NCBI RefSeq assembly: GCF_009676705.1
Contig: NZ_CP046046.1
Location: 124,001-188,000, forward strand
Length of the DNA stretch: 64,000 nucleotides
Origin: Spiribacter sp. 2438
GTDB lineage: Bacteria > Pseudomonadota > Gammaproteobacteria > Nitrococcales > Nitrococcaceae
Direction: 5' to 3'
Positions within the stretch are counted from its first letter, which is position 1; each line of letters opens with the position of its first letter. The position numbers and the translations under genes are program-made. Below, piece by piece: positions 1 to 9,883 of this stretch. The notes beneath the pieces were generated by a model that saw only the letters and a program-made list of their open reading frames with translations, was not told the DNA's origin and made no database searches.

Positions 1-955
1 CCTGCTGGCGCATCAGCTCCACAGCCAGGTGGACACCCATGCGGTCTACGGGGGCGTGGTGCCGGAGCTGGCCTCCCGGGATCACGTCCAGCGGGTGGTG
101 CCCCTGGTGGAGCAGACCCTCACCGAGGCCGGGTTAAGCCGCCACGACCTGGACGGCATCGCCTACACCCGCGGGCCGGGGCTGGCCGGTGCGCTGCTGG
201 TGGGCGCGGCGGTGGCCCGGGGGCTGGGCTGGGCCCTGGACCGGCCGGTGCTGGGGGTGCATCACATGGAGGCTCACCTGCTGGCCCCCATGCTCGAGGC
301 GGATCCCCCGGCCTTTCCGTTTCTGGCCCTGCTGGTCTCCGGCGGTCACACCCTGCTGGTCCGGGTGGCCGACATGGGTCGTTATGAGGTGCTGGGCGAG
401 TCGCTGGACGATGCCGCCGGCGAGGCTTTTGACAAGACCGCCAAGCGCCTGGGGCTGCCGTATCCCGGCGGGCCCCAGCTGGAGCGACTGGCGGCGGATG
501 GTGACCCGGAGCGGTTTCGCTTTCCCCGCCCCATGACCGATCGGCCGGGGCTGGACTTCAGCTTCAGCGGCCTGAAAACCGCGGTGGTGAATACCGTGGA
601 CGAGGTGGACGACGACTGCGCGGACACCCGGGCGGCGGTGGCCCGGGCGTTTCAGGACGCGGTGGTGGACACCCTCGCCATCAAGATCCGCCGTGCCCTG
701 CGCCAGACCGGCGTAGGGCACGTGGTGGTGGCGGGGGGCGTGGGTGCCAACCAGGTGCTCCGGCACCGACTGCGGGAGGTGGCCGCGTCGGAGGGCGCGC
801 GGATGGCTTATCCCCGTCTCGCGTTCTGCACCGACAATGGCGCCATGATTGCCTATGCCGGTTTCTGTCGGCTGGCGGCCGGCGAGCGGGAGACCGCCGA
901 CGAGGATGTCCGGCCCCGATGGCCGCTGGACGAGCTACGGCCGCCGGGGGCCTAG
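1..955 (+). CDS. tsaD: tRNA N6-adenosine threonylcarbamoyltransferase TsaD (5' end missing)
   Basis: Transfers the threonylcarbamoyl group from threonylcarbamoyl-AMP to A37 of ANN-decoding tRNAs, working with TsaB/TsaE in the cytoplasm. The reading frame is open from base 2, and the residues before the first possible start (LLAHQLHSQ, ahead of GTG at 29) already match the family, so the true start lies outside the window. The ASKHA-fold metal site HHMEAH, the glycine loop LVSGGHT, the [10 protein letters not shown] segment and the C-terminal AGGVGAN and [12 protein letters not shown] segments are all present. The stop codon overlaps the stop of convergent plsY by two bases. Identification is secure. 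Confidence 0.97.
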   Translation, partial: LLAHQLHSQVDTHAVYGGVVPELASRDHVQRVVPLVEQTLTEAGLSRHDLDGIAYTRGPGLAGALLVGAAVARGLGWALDRPVLGVHHMEAHLLAPMLEADPPAFPFLALLVSGGHTLLVRVADMGRYEVLGESLDDAAGEAFDKTAKRLGLPYPGGPQLERLAADGDPERFRFPRPMTDRPGLDFSFSGLKTAVVNTVDEVDDDCADTRAAVARAFQDAVVDTLAIKIRRALRQTGVGHVVVAGGVGANQVLRHRLREVAASEGARMAYPRLAFCTDNGAMIAYAGFCRLAAGERETADEDVRPRWPLDELRPPGA

Positions 956-1539
956 GAGCGACCCAGTCGACCCTCGGTGCCGTTGATCAGCCGCTGGATG
1001 TTGCCCCGGTGGCGCCAGACGATCAGCGCGGTCATGACCGCGGTGGCAGCGGCCAGGGTCGGCGAGTCCACCAGCACCAGGCAGTAGACCGGGGCCAGCA
1101 GAAAGCTCGCCAGCGCCCCCACCGAGGAGATCCGCACCAGGCCGGCGGCCACCGCCCAGGTCAGGAGCGCGGCGACGCCCACCGGCCAGGACCAGGCCAG
1201 CAGCACCCCGAAGCCGGTGGCCACGCCCTTGCCGCCGCGAAAGCCGAAAAACACCGGATAGAGATGGCCGATGAACGCGGCCAGCCCCACGGCGGCCAGC
1301 CACGGCACACTCAGGCCGGCCGCGTGGGCGATCAGCACGGGAATGACGCCCTTGAGGGCATCCACCAACAGCGTGATCGCCGCGGCCCGCCGGCCGCCCA
1401 GACGCAGCACATTGGTGGCGCCCGGGTTGCCGCTGCCCGCCTCCCGGGGGTCGCCCAGCCCCAGGGCCCGGGCCACCAGTATGCCGGCGGACACCGACCC
1501 CGCCAGATAGCCCAGTATCAGCAGCAACCCCTCTATCAT
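952..1539 (-). CDS. plsY: Acyl-phosphate:glycerol-3-phosphate acyltransferase PlsY
   Basis: Inner-membrane enzyme that moves the acyl chain from acyl-phosphate to sn-glycerol-3-phosphate, giving lysophosphatidic acid, the first phospholipid intermediate. The 195-residue product is hydrophobic with about five membrane segments and carries the three family motifs: [11 protein letters not shown], then [18 protein letters not shown], and the C-terminal [10 protein letters not shown] segment. The start at MIEGLLLI was chosen because it puts the first membrane helix at the N-terminus as in known PlsY; longer upstream starts add a basic tail that overlaps the divergent folB. The tsaD-plsY-folB neighbourhood is common in gammaproteobacteria. 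Confidence 0.95.
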   Translation of the reverse strand: MIEGLLLILGYLAGSVSAGILVARALGLGDPREAGSGNPGATNVLRLGGRRAAAITLLVDALKGVIPVLIAHAAGLSVPWLAAVGLAAFIGHLYPVFFGFRGGKGVATGFGVLLAWSWPVGVAALLTWAVAAGLVRISSVGALASFLLAPVYCLVLVDSPTLAAATAVMTALIVWRHRGNIQRLINGTEGRLGRS

Positions 1540-1618
1540 GGGCGCATTCCACCCGCTGCCCGGGGTGGGGTCAAGCGGACTTGTGCTGCCTGCTGCGACG
1601 TGGAATGCTCGCCGAGCC

Positions 1619-1981
1619 ATGGACACCGTCTTTTTGCAGGGCCTTGAATTGCGCGCGGTGATTGGCGTGCACGACTGGGAGCGGGCCTTTGCCCAGCGCC
1701 TGCGGGTCGACCTGCGGCTGAGTGTGGACACCGCGCCGGCGGCCCGCTCGGATGCGCTGGAGGACGCGGTGGATTACGCCCGGCTGGCGGAGGCCCTGAC
1801 CCGCACCGCCGCCGAGTCCAGTTATCAACTCATCGAAACCCTGGCGGATCGGCTGGCCATGCAGGCGCTGGACAATCCGGCGGTGCAGCGCGTCCAGCTG
1901 ACCCTGCACAAGCCCGGTGCCGTGCCGGCGGCCCAGGGAGTCGGTGTGACCATTGAACGCAGTCAGCAAGAGGCTCTATGA
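1619..1981 (+). CDS. folB: Dihydroneopterin aldolase FolB
   Basis: Converts 7,8-dihydroneopterin to 6-hydroxymethyl-7,8-dihydropterin and glycolaldehyde in folate synthesis. At 120 residues it has the normal family length. It shows LELRAVIGVHDWER near the N-terminus, VDYARL in the middle, ETLADRLA, and the active-site lysine segment LTLHKPGAV. The ATG at 1619 gives the standard N-terminus (MDTVFLQGLELR); an upstream in-frame start would overlap plsY. Its stop overlaps the start of folK by four bases (ATGA), so the two steps of the folate path are translationally coupled. Confidence 0.94.
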   Translation: MDTVFLQGLELRAVIGVHDWERAFAQRLRVDLRLSVDTAPAARSDALEDAVDYARLAEALTRTAAESSYQLIETLADRLAMQALDNPAVQRVQLTLHKPGAVPAAQGVGVTIERSQQEAL

Positions 1982-2490
1982 CCCGCGCCTATTTGAGTAT
2001 CGGCAGCAACATCGATCCCGAGTATCACGTCCGCGCCGCCGTTCACGCCCTGCGCCAGCGGTATGGATCACTGGATCTTTCGCCGGTGTACCAGAATCCG
2101 CCGGTGGGTTTTGAAGGTGATGACTTTTACAACCTGGTGGCTGGACTGGAGACCGACGAGACCGCCGAGCAACTGGCGGCGGCGTGCCGGGAAATCGAAA
2201 CCGCCCAGGGCCGAACCCGCGGCGCGGAGCGTTTCAGTGCCCGGACCCTGGACATCGATCTGCTGACCCTGGGCAACGAGGTGCGGGACAACGTCCCCAT
2301 CCTGCCCCGGGACGAAATCCTCCGGTACGCGTTCGTTCTCAAGCCCCTGGCCGATCTGGCGCCCGACGAGCGGCATCCCGTGGACGGCCGGCGCTACGGG
2401 GACCTGTGGGCGGAGCTCGCGGAAAGCGGCGACGTCAGCCGGGCGTTTCAGCCGGTGTCGGTGGATCTGGTCACCCCGCTGGAGCCCTGA
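1978..2490 (+). CDS. folK: 2-amino-4-hydroxy-6-hydroxymethyldihydropteridine pyrophosphokinase FolK (HPPK)
   Basis: Transfers pyrophosphate from ATP to the FolB product, preparing it for coupling to p-aminobenzoate. The 170-residue protein has the HPPK signatures: LSIGSN at the N-terminus, YQNPPVGFEGDDFYNLV, and RTLDIDLLTLGNEV, whose aspartates bind magnesium. It overlaps folB by four bases. A GTG-started methyltransferase gene begins two bases after its stop, so the three probably share one transcript. Confidence 0.95.
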   Translation: MTRAYLSIGSNIDPEYHVRAAVHALRQRYGSLDLSPVYQNPPVGFEGDDFYNLVAGLETDETAEQLAAACREIETAQGRTRGAERFSARTLDIDLLTLGNEVRDNVPILPRDEILRYAFVLKPLADLAPDERHPVDGRRYGDLWAELAESGDVSRAFQPVSVDLVTPLEP

Positions 2491-2492
2491 GG

Positions 2493-3698
2493 GTGGCTCG
2501 TCAGACGCCGCCGCCCCCGCCGGAGCCGGATGCCGCGGGTGCGGCCAACAGCCAGGCCCTTCGCGAGCGCATTGACGCGGCCATTGCCATGGCCGGGGGC
2601 TGCCTGGATTTTGCCGACTACATGGCGCTGGCCCTCTACGCCCCGGGGCTGGGTTACTACAGCGCCGGCCAGGAGCGCTTCGGCCCCGGCGGTGACTTCA
2701 CCACCGCGCCGCTGATGAGCGACCTGTTCTCCCGCACCCTGGCCCGGGAGGTGGCCCGAATTCTCGAAGGCTGCCATGGCGACACCGTGCTGGAATACGG
2801 CGCGGGCACCGGCCAGATGGCGGCGGATGGGCTCGCCGAACTGGCCCGGCTGGATGCCCTGCCACGGCAATACCTCATTCTGGAAGTCAGCGCCGATCTG
2901 CGGGCCCGGCAGGCAGCCACCCTGGAGGCCCGGGTGCCGGCGCTGAAGGATCGGGTGGCTTGGCTGGACCGCTTGCCGGATAAGCCGCTGAGGGGCGTGG
3001 TGCTGGCCAACGAGGTGCTGGACGCCCTGCCGGTTCGCCGGTTCCGTCGTCAGCCCCGGGGCGTCCATCAGCTGGGAGTGGGCGTGGATGACCGGGGGGA
3101 TCTGTGCTGGCGGGAGCGGCCGGCGGACGCCGAGCTAAGCGCCGCCGTGGCGGCCATCGAGTCTGATCGGGGCGAGCGCCTGCCCGACGGCTACACCTCG
3201 GAGTGGTGTGCCGGGCTGACCCCGTGGGTCCAGGCGCTGGCGGACAGCCTTGAGTCCGGGGCCGCGCTGCTGATCGACTATGGCTATCCCCGCGGCGAGT
3301 TTTACCACCCCCAGCGGGGCACCGGGACGCTGCTCTGTCACTATCGCCACCGGGCCCATGACGATCCGTTTTTCTGGCCGGGTCTGCAGGACATCACCGC
3401 CTCGGTGGACTTCACCCTGGCGGCCCGGGCGGGCCAGCAAGCGGGTCTGGACGTGCTGGGATTCGCCACCCAGGGCAATTTTCTGGCCGGCGCCGGGCTG
3501 CCGGCCCTGCTGGAGGCCGCGGCGGCCGGCGATCCCCACCGAGCCGCGGAGCTCGCCCAGGAGGCCAAACCCCTGTTGTTTCCGGACGAAATGGGCGAGC
3601 GGTTCAAGGTGCTGGGACTGGGCCGGCATCTGCCCCTGACCCTGCCCGGGTTTTCTTTCGCCGATCATCGGGAGCGGTTGTCGGCACAAAGAATTTAA
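2493..3698 (+). CDS. SAM-dependent methyltransferase of the MidA/NDUFAF7 family (COG1565)
   Basis: A 401-residue protein of the MidA/NDUFAF7 family. The mitochondrial member methylates an arginine of complex I subunit NDUFS2 during assembly; the role of bacterial members is not settled. Visible marks are YYSAGQERFGPGGDFTTAP near residue 50, the SAM-binding loop VLEYGAGTGQMAA, the segment VLANEVLDALPVRRF, and LLIDYGYPRGEFYHP. The GTG at 2493 was chosen because it follows folK by two bases; longer in-frame starts lie wholly within folK. The proline-rich stretch after the start (QTPPPPPEPDAAG) is probably a flexible tail. Function in this organism is inferred. Confidence 0.85.
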   Translation: MARQTPPPPPEPDAAGAANSQALRERIDAAIAMAGGCLDFADYMALALYAPGLGYYSAGQERFGPGGDFTTAPLMSDLFSRTLAREVARILEGCHGDTVLEYGAGTGQMAADGLAELARLDALPRQYLILEVSADLRARQAATLEARVPALKDRVAWLDRLPDKPLRGVVLANEVLDALPVRRFRRQPRGVHQLGVGVDDRGDLCWRERPADAELSAAVAAIESDRGERLPDGYTSEWCAGLTPWVQALADSLESGAALLIDYGYPRGEFYHPQRGTGTLLCHYRHRAHDDPFFWPGLQDITASVDFTLAARAGQQAGLDVLGFATQGNFLAGAGLPALLEAAAAGDPHRAAELAQEAKPLLFPDEMGERFKVLGLGRHLPLTLPGFSFADHRERLSAQRI

Positions 3699-3714
3699 TT
3701 TAGTACTAATTAGC
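3696..3714. promoter_or_regulatory. AT-rich palindromic site ahead of the cyclase gene
   Basis: An AT-rich block in a GC-rich background holds the perfect 10-base palindrome TTAGTACTAA. It overlaps a possible -10 region lying 17 bases after a weak -35 (TTGTCG at 3678). The 11 bases TAATTTAGTAC at 3696-3706 recur exactly at 58061-58071, ahead of a winged-helix regulator gene. This looks like an operator for the downstream cyclase, but no binding protein is proven. Confidence 0.45.
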
Positions 3715-3747
3715 GGGAGCAAGGATGGGCAACGGTTGGGGGCAAGG

Positions 3748-4422
3748 ATGCCGCACTGGGGGCAGGGCACCTGGTTTTACCGCTACATATCACCACCGCT
3801 GCGCGAGGTTCTGGACGCCGGGCCGGAAGTTGACAAACTGCTGCGACGGCCCCGTCTGATCTCCGCCTGCGTGATGTTCACCGACATTCGGGGCTTCACT
3901 GCGCTGTCCCGAAGCATTGATCCGAATCGTCTGGTGGACACCCTGAATCTCCACATGGCGCAGCAGGCGCGCGCCCTGGAGCAGTTCGGGGGTTATATCG
4001 AAAACTTCAAGGGCGATGGCCTGATGGCGGTCTTCGAGGGCGAGGCGATGGAAGCGCGGGCCTGTCAATGCGCCCTGGATATTCTGGACGGGGCCCGACA
4101 ACCGCCGGGTAATGGCTCACCGGTGCCATTGGGCATCGGCCTGCACGCCGGCGAGGTGGTGCGGGCCAGCATCGGTGGCGAAAGCTGGCGGGTGTACGGA
4201 AGCTTCGGTTCCATGGTCAATACCGCCGCCCGGCTCTGTGATTACGCCCGTGGCCCGGCGATTCTGGCCAGCGGACCAGTAAGGGCCGCGGCAACACCGG
4301 ATGCCCGATTGGCCTTTCGGCCGTTTGCCGGGCCACGGCCCCGCGACGTCGACGCCTCACTGGAGATCTTCGAGCTCGACCGCGCACAGTGGGCGGATGC
4401 CCGGACGGGGTCCGTCGGTTAG
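3748..4422 (+). CDS. Small class III nucleotide cyclase-like protein with altered base-specifying residues
   Basis: A 224-residue stand-alone cyclase catalytic domain with only about 40 residues before it and no visible sensor or membrane segment. The metal-binding aspartates are present (D46 in FTDIRGFT and D90 in FKGDG), as are the transition-state residues N158 and R162 in VNTAARL. The two positions that normally select adenine are changed: the usual Lys four residues before the second Asp is N86, and the usual Asp/Thr before the VN motif is G151. Product is therefore uncertain: cAMP, another cyclic nucleotide or none. The ATG at 3748 follows GGGGGCAAGG, a good ribosome site; ATG 3725 is out of frame. 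Its stop overlaps that of cca by four bases. Confidence 0.8.
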   Translation: MPHWGQGTWFYRYISPPLREVLDAGPEVDKLLRRPRLISACVMFTDIRGFTALSRSIDPNRLVDTLNLHMAQQARALEQFGGYIENFKGDGLMAVFEGEAMEARACQCALDILDGARQPPGNGSPVPLGIGLHAGEVVRASIGGESWRVYGSFGSMVNTAARLCDYARGPAILASGPVRAAATPDARLAFRPFAGPRPRDVDASLEIFELDRAQWADARTGSVG

Positions 4423-5660
4423 CGATGCGACGCCCGAAGTGCCTCCAGCGCCTCCCGGCGGGCGTTTTCCATGGCCTCGCCGATGGCCGGGCCCCGCAGC
4501 CCCTGATCCACGAATGCCCGGGCGTCGACGGCCAGACAGCGCTCCAGCGCCTCATGCAGATAGGCCGCCTGGGGATAGGGGCGGTCCTCCAGGCCCAGGC
4601 GGCCCCGGTAGTCCGCCTCGCAGGCACGGATAAAGGCGGTTAATCGCTCCGGTCGTCGCAGGGCGTCAATGCCCTGCAGCAGCCGCAGCAGGGTTTCCGG
4701 GCGGAGCTCCCGCACCCGGTGACACTGAAGGTGATAACGGGTCACGCCCCGGGCCAGATCCCGGCACTCGGTGGGCACCCGCAGTCGCTCGCAAAGGGCG
4801 TCGACCAGCGGCACGCCCCGCTCCTCGTGACCCCGATGGCCGGGCAGCATCCACGCCGGGGTGAGCCCCTTGCCCACGTCATGCACCAGCACCGAAAAGC
4901 GCACCGGCAGATCGCCGTCCAGCCGGACCGACTGGCTCAAGGCCAGCAGGGTGTGCTCGCCGCTGTCGATCTCCGGATGGTGGCGGGCCGGCTGGGGGAC
5001 GCCGAACAGCTGGTCCACTTCGGGCAGCAGAACCGCCAGGGCGCCGCAATCCCGCAGCACCCGAATGAAAGCGCCCGGAGCGTCGGCTATCAGTGCCCGG
5101 CTGGTCTCCTTCCAGACCCGTTCCGGCACCAGGGCATCTACTTCGCCCGCCTCGACCATGGTCCGGCAGAGGGCTCGGGTCTCCTCGGCCACCTCAAAGC
5201 CCAGGGGCGCGAGGCGTGCTGCGAAGCGGGCCAGGCGCAGGATACGCACCGGGTCTTCGCCAAAGGCATCGGAGACATGGCGCAGGCGCCGGGCCCTGAG
5301 GTCTGCCTGACCGCCGTAGGGGTCTACCAGGCGGCCGTCGGTGTCCCGGGCCATGGCGTTGATGGTCAGGTCGCGGCGGGCGAGATCCGCTTCGAGGGTG
5401 ATGTCGGGGCTAGCATGAAACTCGAACCCCCGGTAGCCGGGCGCCACTTTGCGCTCGGTGCGGGCCAGGGCGTATTCCTCGCCCGTTTCGGGGTGCAGAA
5501 ACACCGGGAAATCCCGGCCCACCGGGCGAAAGCCCTGCCGCACCATGTCATCCGGGGTGGCGCCCACCACCACCCAGTCGCGCTCGTCCACCGGCAGTCC
5601 GAGCAGGGCATCCCGCACGGCTCCGCCGACTTCATAGGTCGTTGGCGCCGGTGGTGTCAT
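4419..5660 (-). CDS. cca: Multifunctional CCA protein (tRNA CCA-adding enzyme with HD domain)
   Basis: Adds or repairs the 3' CCA end of tRNAs. The 413-residue length and C-terminal HD domain (VLVHDVGKG) match the long E. coli type, whose HD domain also has phosphatase and phosphodiesterase activity. The nucleotidyltransferase head shows [23 protein letters not shown], the [10 protein letters not shown] segment and [15 protein letters not shown]. The ATG at 5660 gives the normal short leader before YEVGG; an upstream start at 5699 would overlap the preceding epimerase gene. Convergent with the cyclase gene. Confidence 0.96.
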   Translation of the reverse strand: MTPPAPTTYEVGGAVRDALLGLPVDERDWVVVGATPDDMVRQGFRPVGRDFPVFLHPETGEEYALARTERKVAPGYRGFEFHASPDITLEADLARRDLTINAMARDTDGRLVDPYGGQADLRARRLRHVSDAFGEDPVRILRLARFAARLAPLGFEVAEETRALCRTMVEAGEVDALVPERVWKETSRALIADAPGAFIRVLRDCGALAVLLPEVDQLFGVPQPARHHPEIDSGEHTLLALSQSVRLDGDLPVRFSVLVHDVGKGLTPAWMLPGHRGHEERGVPLVDALCERLRVPTECRDLARGVTRYHLQCHRVRELRPETLLRLLQGIDALRRPERLTAFIRACEADYRGRLGLEDRPYPQAAYLHEALERCLAVDARAFVDQGLRGPAIGEAMENARREALEALRASHR

Positions 5661-5668
5661 GGCGATGT

Positions 5669-6631
5669 TCAGTTGTCCCGGCCGGCCTCGCGCCGCCACT
5701 CATCGTATCGCCAGCGACTGTTGCCGCTGCCCAGATAGCCGGGTGCCACCGCTTCCAGCGCGGTGGGATGAATGCCCAGGTCCGGCAGCCCGTTGTGCTG
5801 ACAGACGTTGTCCACCCGGGTGGAGAGGTAGTTGTCATAGGTGTAGGGCTTGCCCGGGAAGTGCTGCAGGATCCGCCCCTGCAGCCGTGACAGCCCGTCC
5901 GGCAGTCCGACAATGAGGCGACGCTTGTCCAGCAGCGTGGCGACGTAGCGGACCAGCTCCTCCAGCGTGTAGACGGTGGGGCCACCCAGCTCGTAGCGCT
6001 GCCCAAAGCTGCTCCGATCCTCAAAAGTGGTCTGGATGGCGGCGGCCACATCGTCCACATACACCGGCTGAAAGCGGGCGTCGGGGGTCGGCAGCGGCAT
6101 GAACGGCGCGATTCGTAGCACACTGGCAAAGGTGTTCAGAAAGCTGTCCGCCGGACCGAACACCACCGAGGGCTGGAATACCGTCACCGCCAGGTCGTCG
6201 CCGTTGGCGGCGAGGGCCAGCTGTTCACCCTCGCCCTTGGTGCGCTGATAGCGGCTGGGGCCCTCCGGATCGGCGCCCAGGGCGCTGACATGCAGCAGGC
6301 GGCGGACGCCGTTGTCGCGGCAGGCCACCAGCAGTTTTTCCACCAGCTGAACGTGAACGTCCTCGAATCGCCGACCGGGCTTGTTGTCTTCGTTGAGAAT
6401 TGCCACCAGGTTGATGACCGCATCGACATCCGCCAGATGATGCTGAAGCTGCTGCGGGTCGTGCACATCGGCCTCGATCAGCTGCAGGTTGGGGATGGGC
6501 AGCAGGTGGCGATTGCGCTCGCGGCGGCTGGTCAGCACCTTGATGGACACCGGCGTATTGGCCAGTCGGTTGGCGATCTGGCGCCCGATGAACCCCGTGC
6601 CGCCCATGATGCAGACGCTTTTGATCCGCAT
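5669..6631 (-). CDS. NAD(P)-dependent epimerase/reductase-like protein, NDUFA9-related
   Basis: An atypical short-chain dehydrogenase of 320 residues. The Rossmann signature [14 protein letters not shown] stands at the N-terminus, followed by [21 protein letters not shown] and [11 protein letters not shown], which holds the Tyr-x3-Lys pair. The pattern and length resemble bacterial homologues of NDUFA9, a complex I accessory subunit; the substrate is unknown. ATG 6631 was preferred because GGAGCGGGAGGAC lies just before it; an alternative ATG at 6646 would lie upstream of that ribosome site. cca follows on the same strand after eight bases, so they are likely co-transcribed. Confidence 0.82.
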   Translation of the reverse strand: MRIKSVCIMGGTGFIGRQIANRLANTPVSIKVLTSRRERNRHLLPIPNLQLIEADVHDPQQLQHHLADVDAVINLVAILNEDNKPGRRFEDVHVQLVEKLLVACRDNGVRRLLHVSALGADPEGPSRYQRTKGEGEQLALAANGDDLAVTVFQPSVVFGPADSFLNTFASVLRIAPFMPLPTPDARFQPVYVDDVAAAIQTTFEDRSSFGQRYELGGPTVYTLEELVRYVATLLDKRRLIVGLPDGLSRLQGRILQHFPGKPYTYDNYLSTRVDNVCQHNGLPDLGIHPTALEAVAPGYLGSGNSRWRYDEWRREAGRDN

Positions 6632-6739
6632 GTCCTCCCGCTCCAATTCATGCTGCTGCGATGGCTGGCATTGTAGAGCAAAGCGCCGGGGGACCGTTAT
6701 CTGTCATAATCCGCGGCTTCGCATTGGCCGGGGAAAGCC

Positions 6740-7528
6740 TTGCTGAGTCTGTTCATCTATCTGGCCGCCGGCGTTGCCGTGGGCCTTTTCTCCGGGCTGC
6801 TGGGCATCGGTGGCGGGCTGATCGTGGTGCCGGTGCTGCTGGCGGTCCTGGTGGCCCAGGGCTACGCCCTGGACGTGGCCATGCCACTGGCCGTGGCGAG
6901 CTCGCTGGCGACGATTATCGCCACCGGCCTGTCGTCGGCTCAGGCCCACTGGCGACTGGGCAATATCGTCGGTTCGGTGCTGCCGTGGCTTTTGCTGGGG
7001 CTGATGAGTGGCGCCGTGGTGGGAGCACAGCTGGCGGTGGCCATGCCCGGGCGCACCCTGCAGATCATCTTTGGCACATTCCTGCTGTTGCTCTCGGCCC
7101 GAATGATTTTCAGCGGGCGGGTGCCCGAGGGTCGTCAGATGCCGCCCCCGCCGGTGGTCGCCGGGGTGGGTGGCCTCATTGGCACCCTGTCGGGTCTGCT
7201 AGGGATTGGTGGCGGCACCATGACCGTGCCGTTCATGGCCTGGACCGGCGCGGAAATGCGCCGGGCCGTGGGCACCTCGGCGGTGGGCAATGTCGCCATC
7301 GCGCTGGCGGGCTCGGTGGGTTTCATCGTCGTCGGCACCGGCCAGGACCAGCTGCCGGCCTGGAGCACCGGCTATGTCTACTGGCCCGCGGTGGCGGGCA
7401 TTGCCGTGGCCAGTGTGATCACCGCGCCGCTGGGCGCCCGACTGGCATCGCGCCTGCCCGCCCACTGGCTACGGCGGGGGTTTGCCGCATTCCTGCTGCT
7501 GGTGGGCGTGCGCATGCTGCTGGGTTGA
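6740..7528 (+). CDS. TSUP-family membrane permease (TauE/SafE-like)
   Basis: A 262-residue membrane protein with about eight hydrophobic segments and the internal two-fold repeat of the TSUP family: GLFSGLLGIGGGLIVVP in the first half and TLSGLLGIGGGTMTVP in the second. Family members move sulfite, sulfoacetate or other small organosulfur anions. No neighbour fixes the substrate, although sulfur proteins occur elsewhere in the window. The start is a TTG; no ATG or GTG sits well before the first helix. The 108 bases upstream form a divergent promoter region with the epimerase gene. Confidence 0.85.
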   Translation: MLSLFIYLAAGVAVGLFSGLLGIGGGLIVVPVLLAVLVAQGYALDVAMPLAVASSLATIIATGLSSAQAHWRLGNIVGSVLPWLLLGLMSGAVVGAQLAVAMPGRTLQIIFGTFLLLLSARMIFSGRVPEGRQMPPPPVVAGVGGLIGTLSGLLGIGGGTMTVPFMAWTGAEMRRAVGTSAVGNVAIALAGSVGFIVVGTGQDQLPAWSTGYVYWPAVAGIAVASVITAPLGARLASRLPAHWLRRGFAAFLLLVGVRMLLG

Positions 7529-7535
7529 TCGCCCC

Positions 7536-8879
7536 TCACCGCAGGTTGAGCTTTTTCTCCAGATAGTGAATGTTGGCTCCGCCGGCCCGGAAGCCCGGAT
7601 CGGCCATCAGGTTGAGGTGCAGCAGACGATTGCTCTGAATGCCCTCGATCACCAGCTCGCTGAGCGCGGTCCGCATGCGGGCGATGGCGCTGGGGCGGTC
7701 CTCGCCCCAGGCAATGATCTTGCCAATCATCGAGTCATAGTGCGGCGGCACCACGTAGCCGGTGTAGACGTGAGAGTCCACCCGGATTCCCGGCCCGCCC
7801 GGCGGATGGTAGAGGTTGATCTGGCCGGGTGACGGAATGAACCGCTCCGGGTCCTCGGCGTTAATTCGGCATTCAATGGCGTGACCGCGGAATTCGATGT
7901 CGTCCTGGCTGAATGAGAGCGCCTCCCCGCCGGCGACACGGATCTGCTCGGCCACCAGATCACGACCGGTCACCATTTCCGTCACCGGGTGCTCCACCTG
8001 GATGCGGGTGTTCATTTCGATGAAGTAGAACTCGCCATCCTGGTAGAGAAATTCGAAGGTGCCGGCACCGCGATAGCCCAGACGCTGACAGGCGGCAATG
8101 CAGCGAGCGCCGATGTCGGCCCGTTCCGCCGCGGTGATGCCTGGCGCCGGGCTCTCTTCGATGACCTTCTGGTGACGGCGCTGCATGGAGCAGTCCCGCT
8201 CGCCCAGATGGACCGCATGGCCCTGTTCGTCGGCCAGCACCTGGATTTCGATGTGGCGCGGGTCGTCCAGATATTTCTCCATGTAGACCACGCGGCTGCC
8301 AAAGGCGTTGGTGGCCTCGGTGCGGGTCACCGAAATGGCATGGAGCAGATCGTCGGCGTCGTGGACCACCCGCATGCCGCGCCCGCCGCCGCCCGCCGCG
8401 GCCTTGACGATCACCGGGTAGCCGATCTGCTCGCCGAGCCGCAGGTTATGGGCGTCATCGTCGCTCAGGGGCCCATCGGAGCCGGGGACGCAGGGCACGC
8501 CGGCTTTTTTCATGGCCTCGATGGCGGACACTTTGTCGCCCATCAGACGGATGGTTTCCGCCCGGGGGCCGATGAACCGGAACCCGGACTCCTCCACCCG
8601 TTCGGCGAAGTCGGCGTTTTCCGACAGGAATCCGAAGCCGGGATGGATGGCGTCGGCGTCGGTGACCTCGGCGGCGCTGATAATCGCCGGAATGTTCAGG
8701 TAGCTTTCCGCTGACGGCGGGCCGCCGATGCAGACCGACTCATCGGCCAGCCGGACATGCTTGAGATCCCGATCGGCGGTTGAGTGCACGGCCACCGTGG
8801 CGATGTCCAGGGCCCGGCAGGCGCGAAGAATGCGCAGGGCGATTTCGCCGCGGTTGGCGATGAGAACCTTCTGGATCAT
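7536..8879 (-). CDS. accC: Acetyl-CoA carboxylase, biotin carboxylase subunit AccC
   Basis: ATP-dependent carboxylation of the biotin on AccB, the first half-reaction of malonyl-CoA formation for fatty acid synthesis. At 447 residues it has the E. coli length. The ATP-grasp glycine loop [14 protein letters not shown], the lysine and glutamate segment [19 protein letters not shown], and the metal and catalytic segment [15 protein letters not shown] are all intact. It follows accB by 10 bases in the operon aroQ-accB-accC. Confidence 0.98.
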   Translation of the reverse strand: MIQKVLIANRGEIALRILRACRALDIATVAVHSTADRDLKHVRLADESVCIGGPPSAESYLNIPAIISAAEVTDADAIHPGFGFLSENADFAERVEESGFRFIGPRAETIRLMGDKVSAIEAMKKAGVPCVPGSDGPLSDDDAHNLRLGEQIGYPVIVKAAAGGGGRGMRVVHDADDLLHAISVTRTEATNAFGSRVVYMEKYLDDPRHIEIQVLADEQGHAVHLGERDCSMQRRHQKVIEESPAPGITAAERADIGARCIAACQRLGYRGAGTFEFLYQDGEFYFIEMNTRIQVEHPVTEMVTGRDLVAEQIRVAGGEALSFSQDDIEFRGHAIECRINAEDPERFIPSPGQINLYHPPGGPGIRVDSHVYTGYVVPPHYDSMIGKIIAWGEDRPSAIARMRTALSELVIEGIQSNRLLHLNLMADPGFRAGGANIHYLEKKLNLR

Positions 8880-8889
8880 GACGCGGGCC

Positions 8890-9339
8890 CTACTCGATGA
8901 TGAACAGCGGCTGGTCGAACTCCACCGGCTGTCCGTTTTCCAGCAGCACGCGGCGGACGGTGCCGCTGCGGTCCGCCTCGATCTGGTTGAGCATCTTCAT
9001 GGCTTCGATGATGCATAGCGTGTCGCCGGCATTGACCGTCTGCCCCTCTTCCACGAATGGCTCGGACTCGGGGGACGGCGCGCGATAGAACGTCCCCACC
9101 ATGGGGGAGCGGACCGGATGGCCTCCCAGGTCTGCCGGGGCTTCGGTGCTGGCCTGGTCAGCCGCTGGCGCGGCGGTGGTCGGCGTTGCCACCGGCGGCG
9201 CGGGGGCGGCCACCGGCGCGGCGGCGGGTGTGCCGGCCCGGCTGATGCGAACGCTCTCCTCGCCCTCGTGAATTTCGATTTCATTGACGCCGGATTCGTC
9301 CAGCAGCTCGATGAGTCGCTTGATCTTGCGAATATCCAT
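8890..9339 (-). CDS. accB: Acetyl-CoA carboxylase biotin carboxyl carrier protein AccB
   Basis: Carries the biotin that shuttles carboxyl groups from AccC to the carboxyltransferase. The 149-residue protein has an N-terminal helix ([16 protein letters not shown]), an Ala/Pro/Thr-rich flexible linker at about residues 36-72, and a C-terminal biotinyl domain with the modified lysine in EAMKMLNQI. It starts three bases after the aroQ stop. Confidence 0.98.
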   Translation of the reverse strand: MDIRKIKRLIELLDESGVNEIEIHEGEESVRISRAGTPAAAPVAAPAPPVATPTTAAPAADQASTEAPADLGGHPVRSPMVGTFYRAPSPESEPFVEEGQTVNAGDTLCIIEAMKMLNQIEADRSGTVRRVLLENGQPVEFDQPLFIIE

Positions 9340-9342
9340 TAA

Positions 9343-9783
9343 TCAGTCCTGTAGGGGCAGTGTCCGCAGGGCCTGAAGCGCCAGCTCGTAGCCCAGAGGG
9401 CCGAGGCCGGCGATGACGCCGCGGGCAATGTCGGAAAAATAGGAATGCCGGCGAAACGTCTCGCGGGCATGGATGTTGGACAGGTGCACTTCAATGAACG
9501 GCAGGCCGGTGCCGGTAAGCGCATCCCGCAGGGCAACACTGGTGTGGGTGAAGGCGGCGGGGTTGATGATCAGGCCATCCACGCTCTCGCGGGCCGCGCG
9601 CTGCACCCGGTCCACCAGCTCGTGCTCGGCGTTGCTCTGGAAAGTCTCGAGGCTGATGCCGTCCCGGGAGGCCAGTGACAGCAGGCGCTCGTTAATGGTG
9701 TCGAGGTTGGTGTGGCCGTAGACGTCCGGCTCTCGCTGGCCCAGCAGATTGAGGTTGGGTCCATGGATGACCAGTACGCGCAT
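9343..9783 (-). CDS. aroQ: Type II 3-dehydroquinate dehydratase AroQ
   Basis: Dehydrates 3-dehydroquinate to 3-dehydroshikimate in the shikimate path. The 146-residue protein has the normal type II length and shows [18 protein letters not shown], the catalytic region around [17 protein letters not shown], and [23 protein letters not shown] 9783 gives the standard [12 protein letters not shown] start. Gene order aroQ-accB-accC is widely conserved in proteobacteria. Confidence 0.97.
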   Translation of the reverse strand: MRVLVIHGPNLNLLGQREPDVYGHTNLDTINERLLSLASRDGISLETFQSNAEHELVDRVQRAARESVDGLIINPAAFTHTSVALRDALTGTGLPFIEVHLSNIHARETFRRHSYFSDIARGVIAGLGPLGYELALQALRTLPLQD

Positions 9784-9883
9784 CGTCACAAGCAGATCCC
9801 CGATCCCGTTCGATGCGCGATTCTCCCCCATTCGGGAGTTTTTTGTCCACGCTCGGCACCAATGCCGGCGATTTCGCCGCAGA

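Noticed and set aside
9823-9845. Hairpin CTCCC-GGGAG with a T-tract between aroQ and the thioredoxin gene
   Set aside because: The T-tract is on the plus strand while both neighbouring genes read on the minus strand, so it would not end either transcript. The minus-strand TGGACA and GAGAAT in the same place are too weak for a promoter call.
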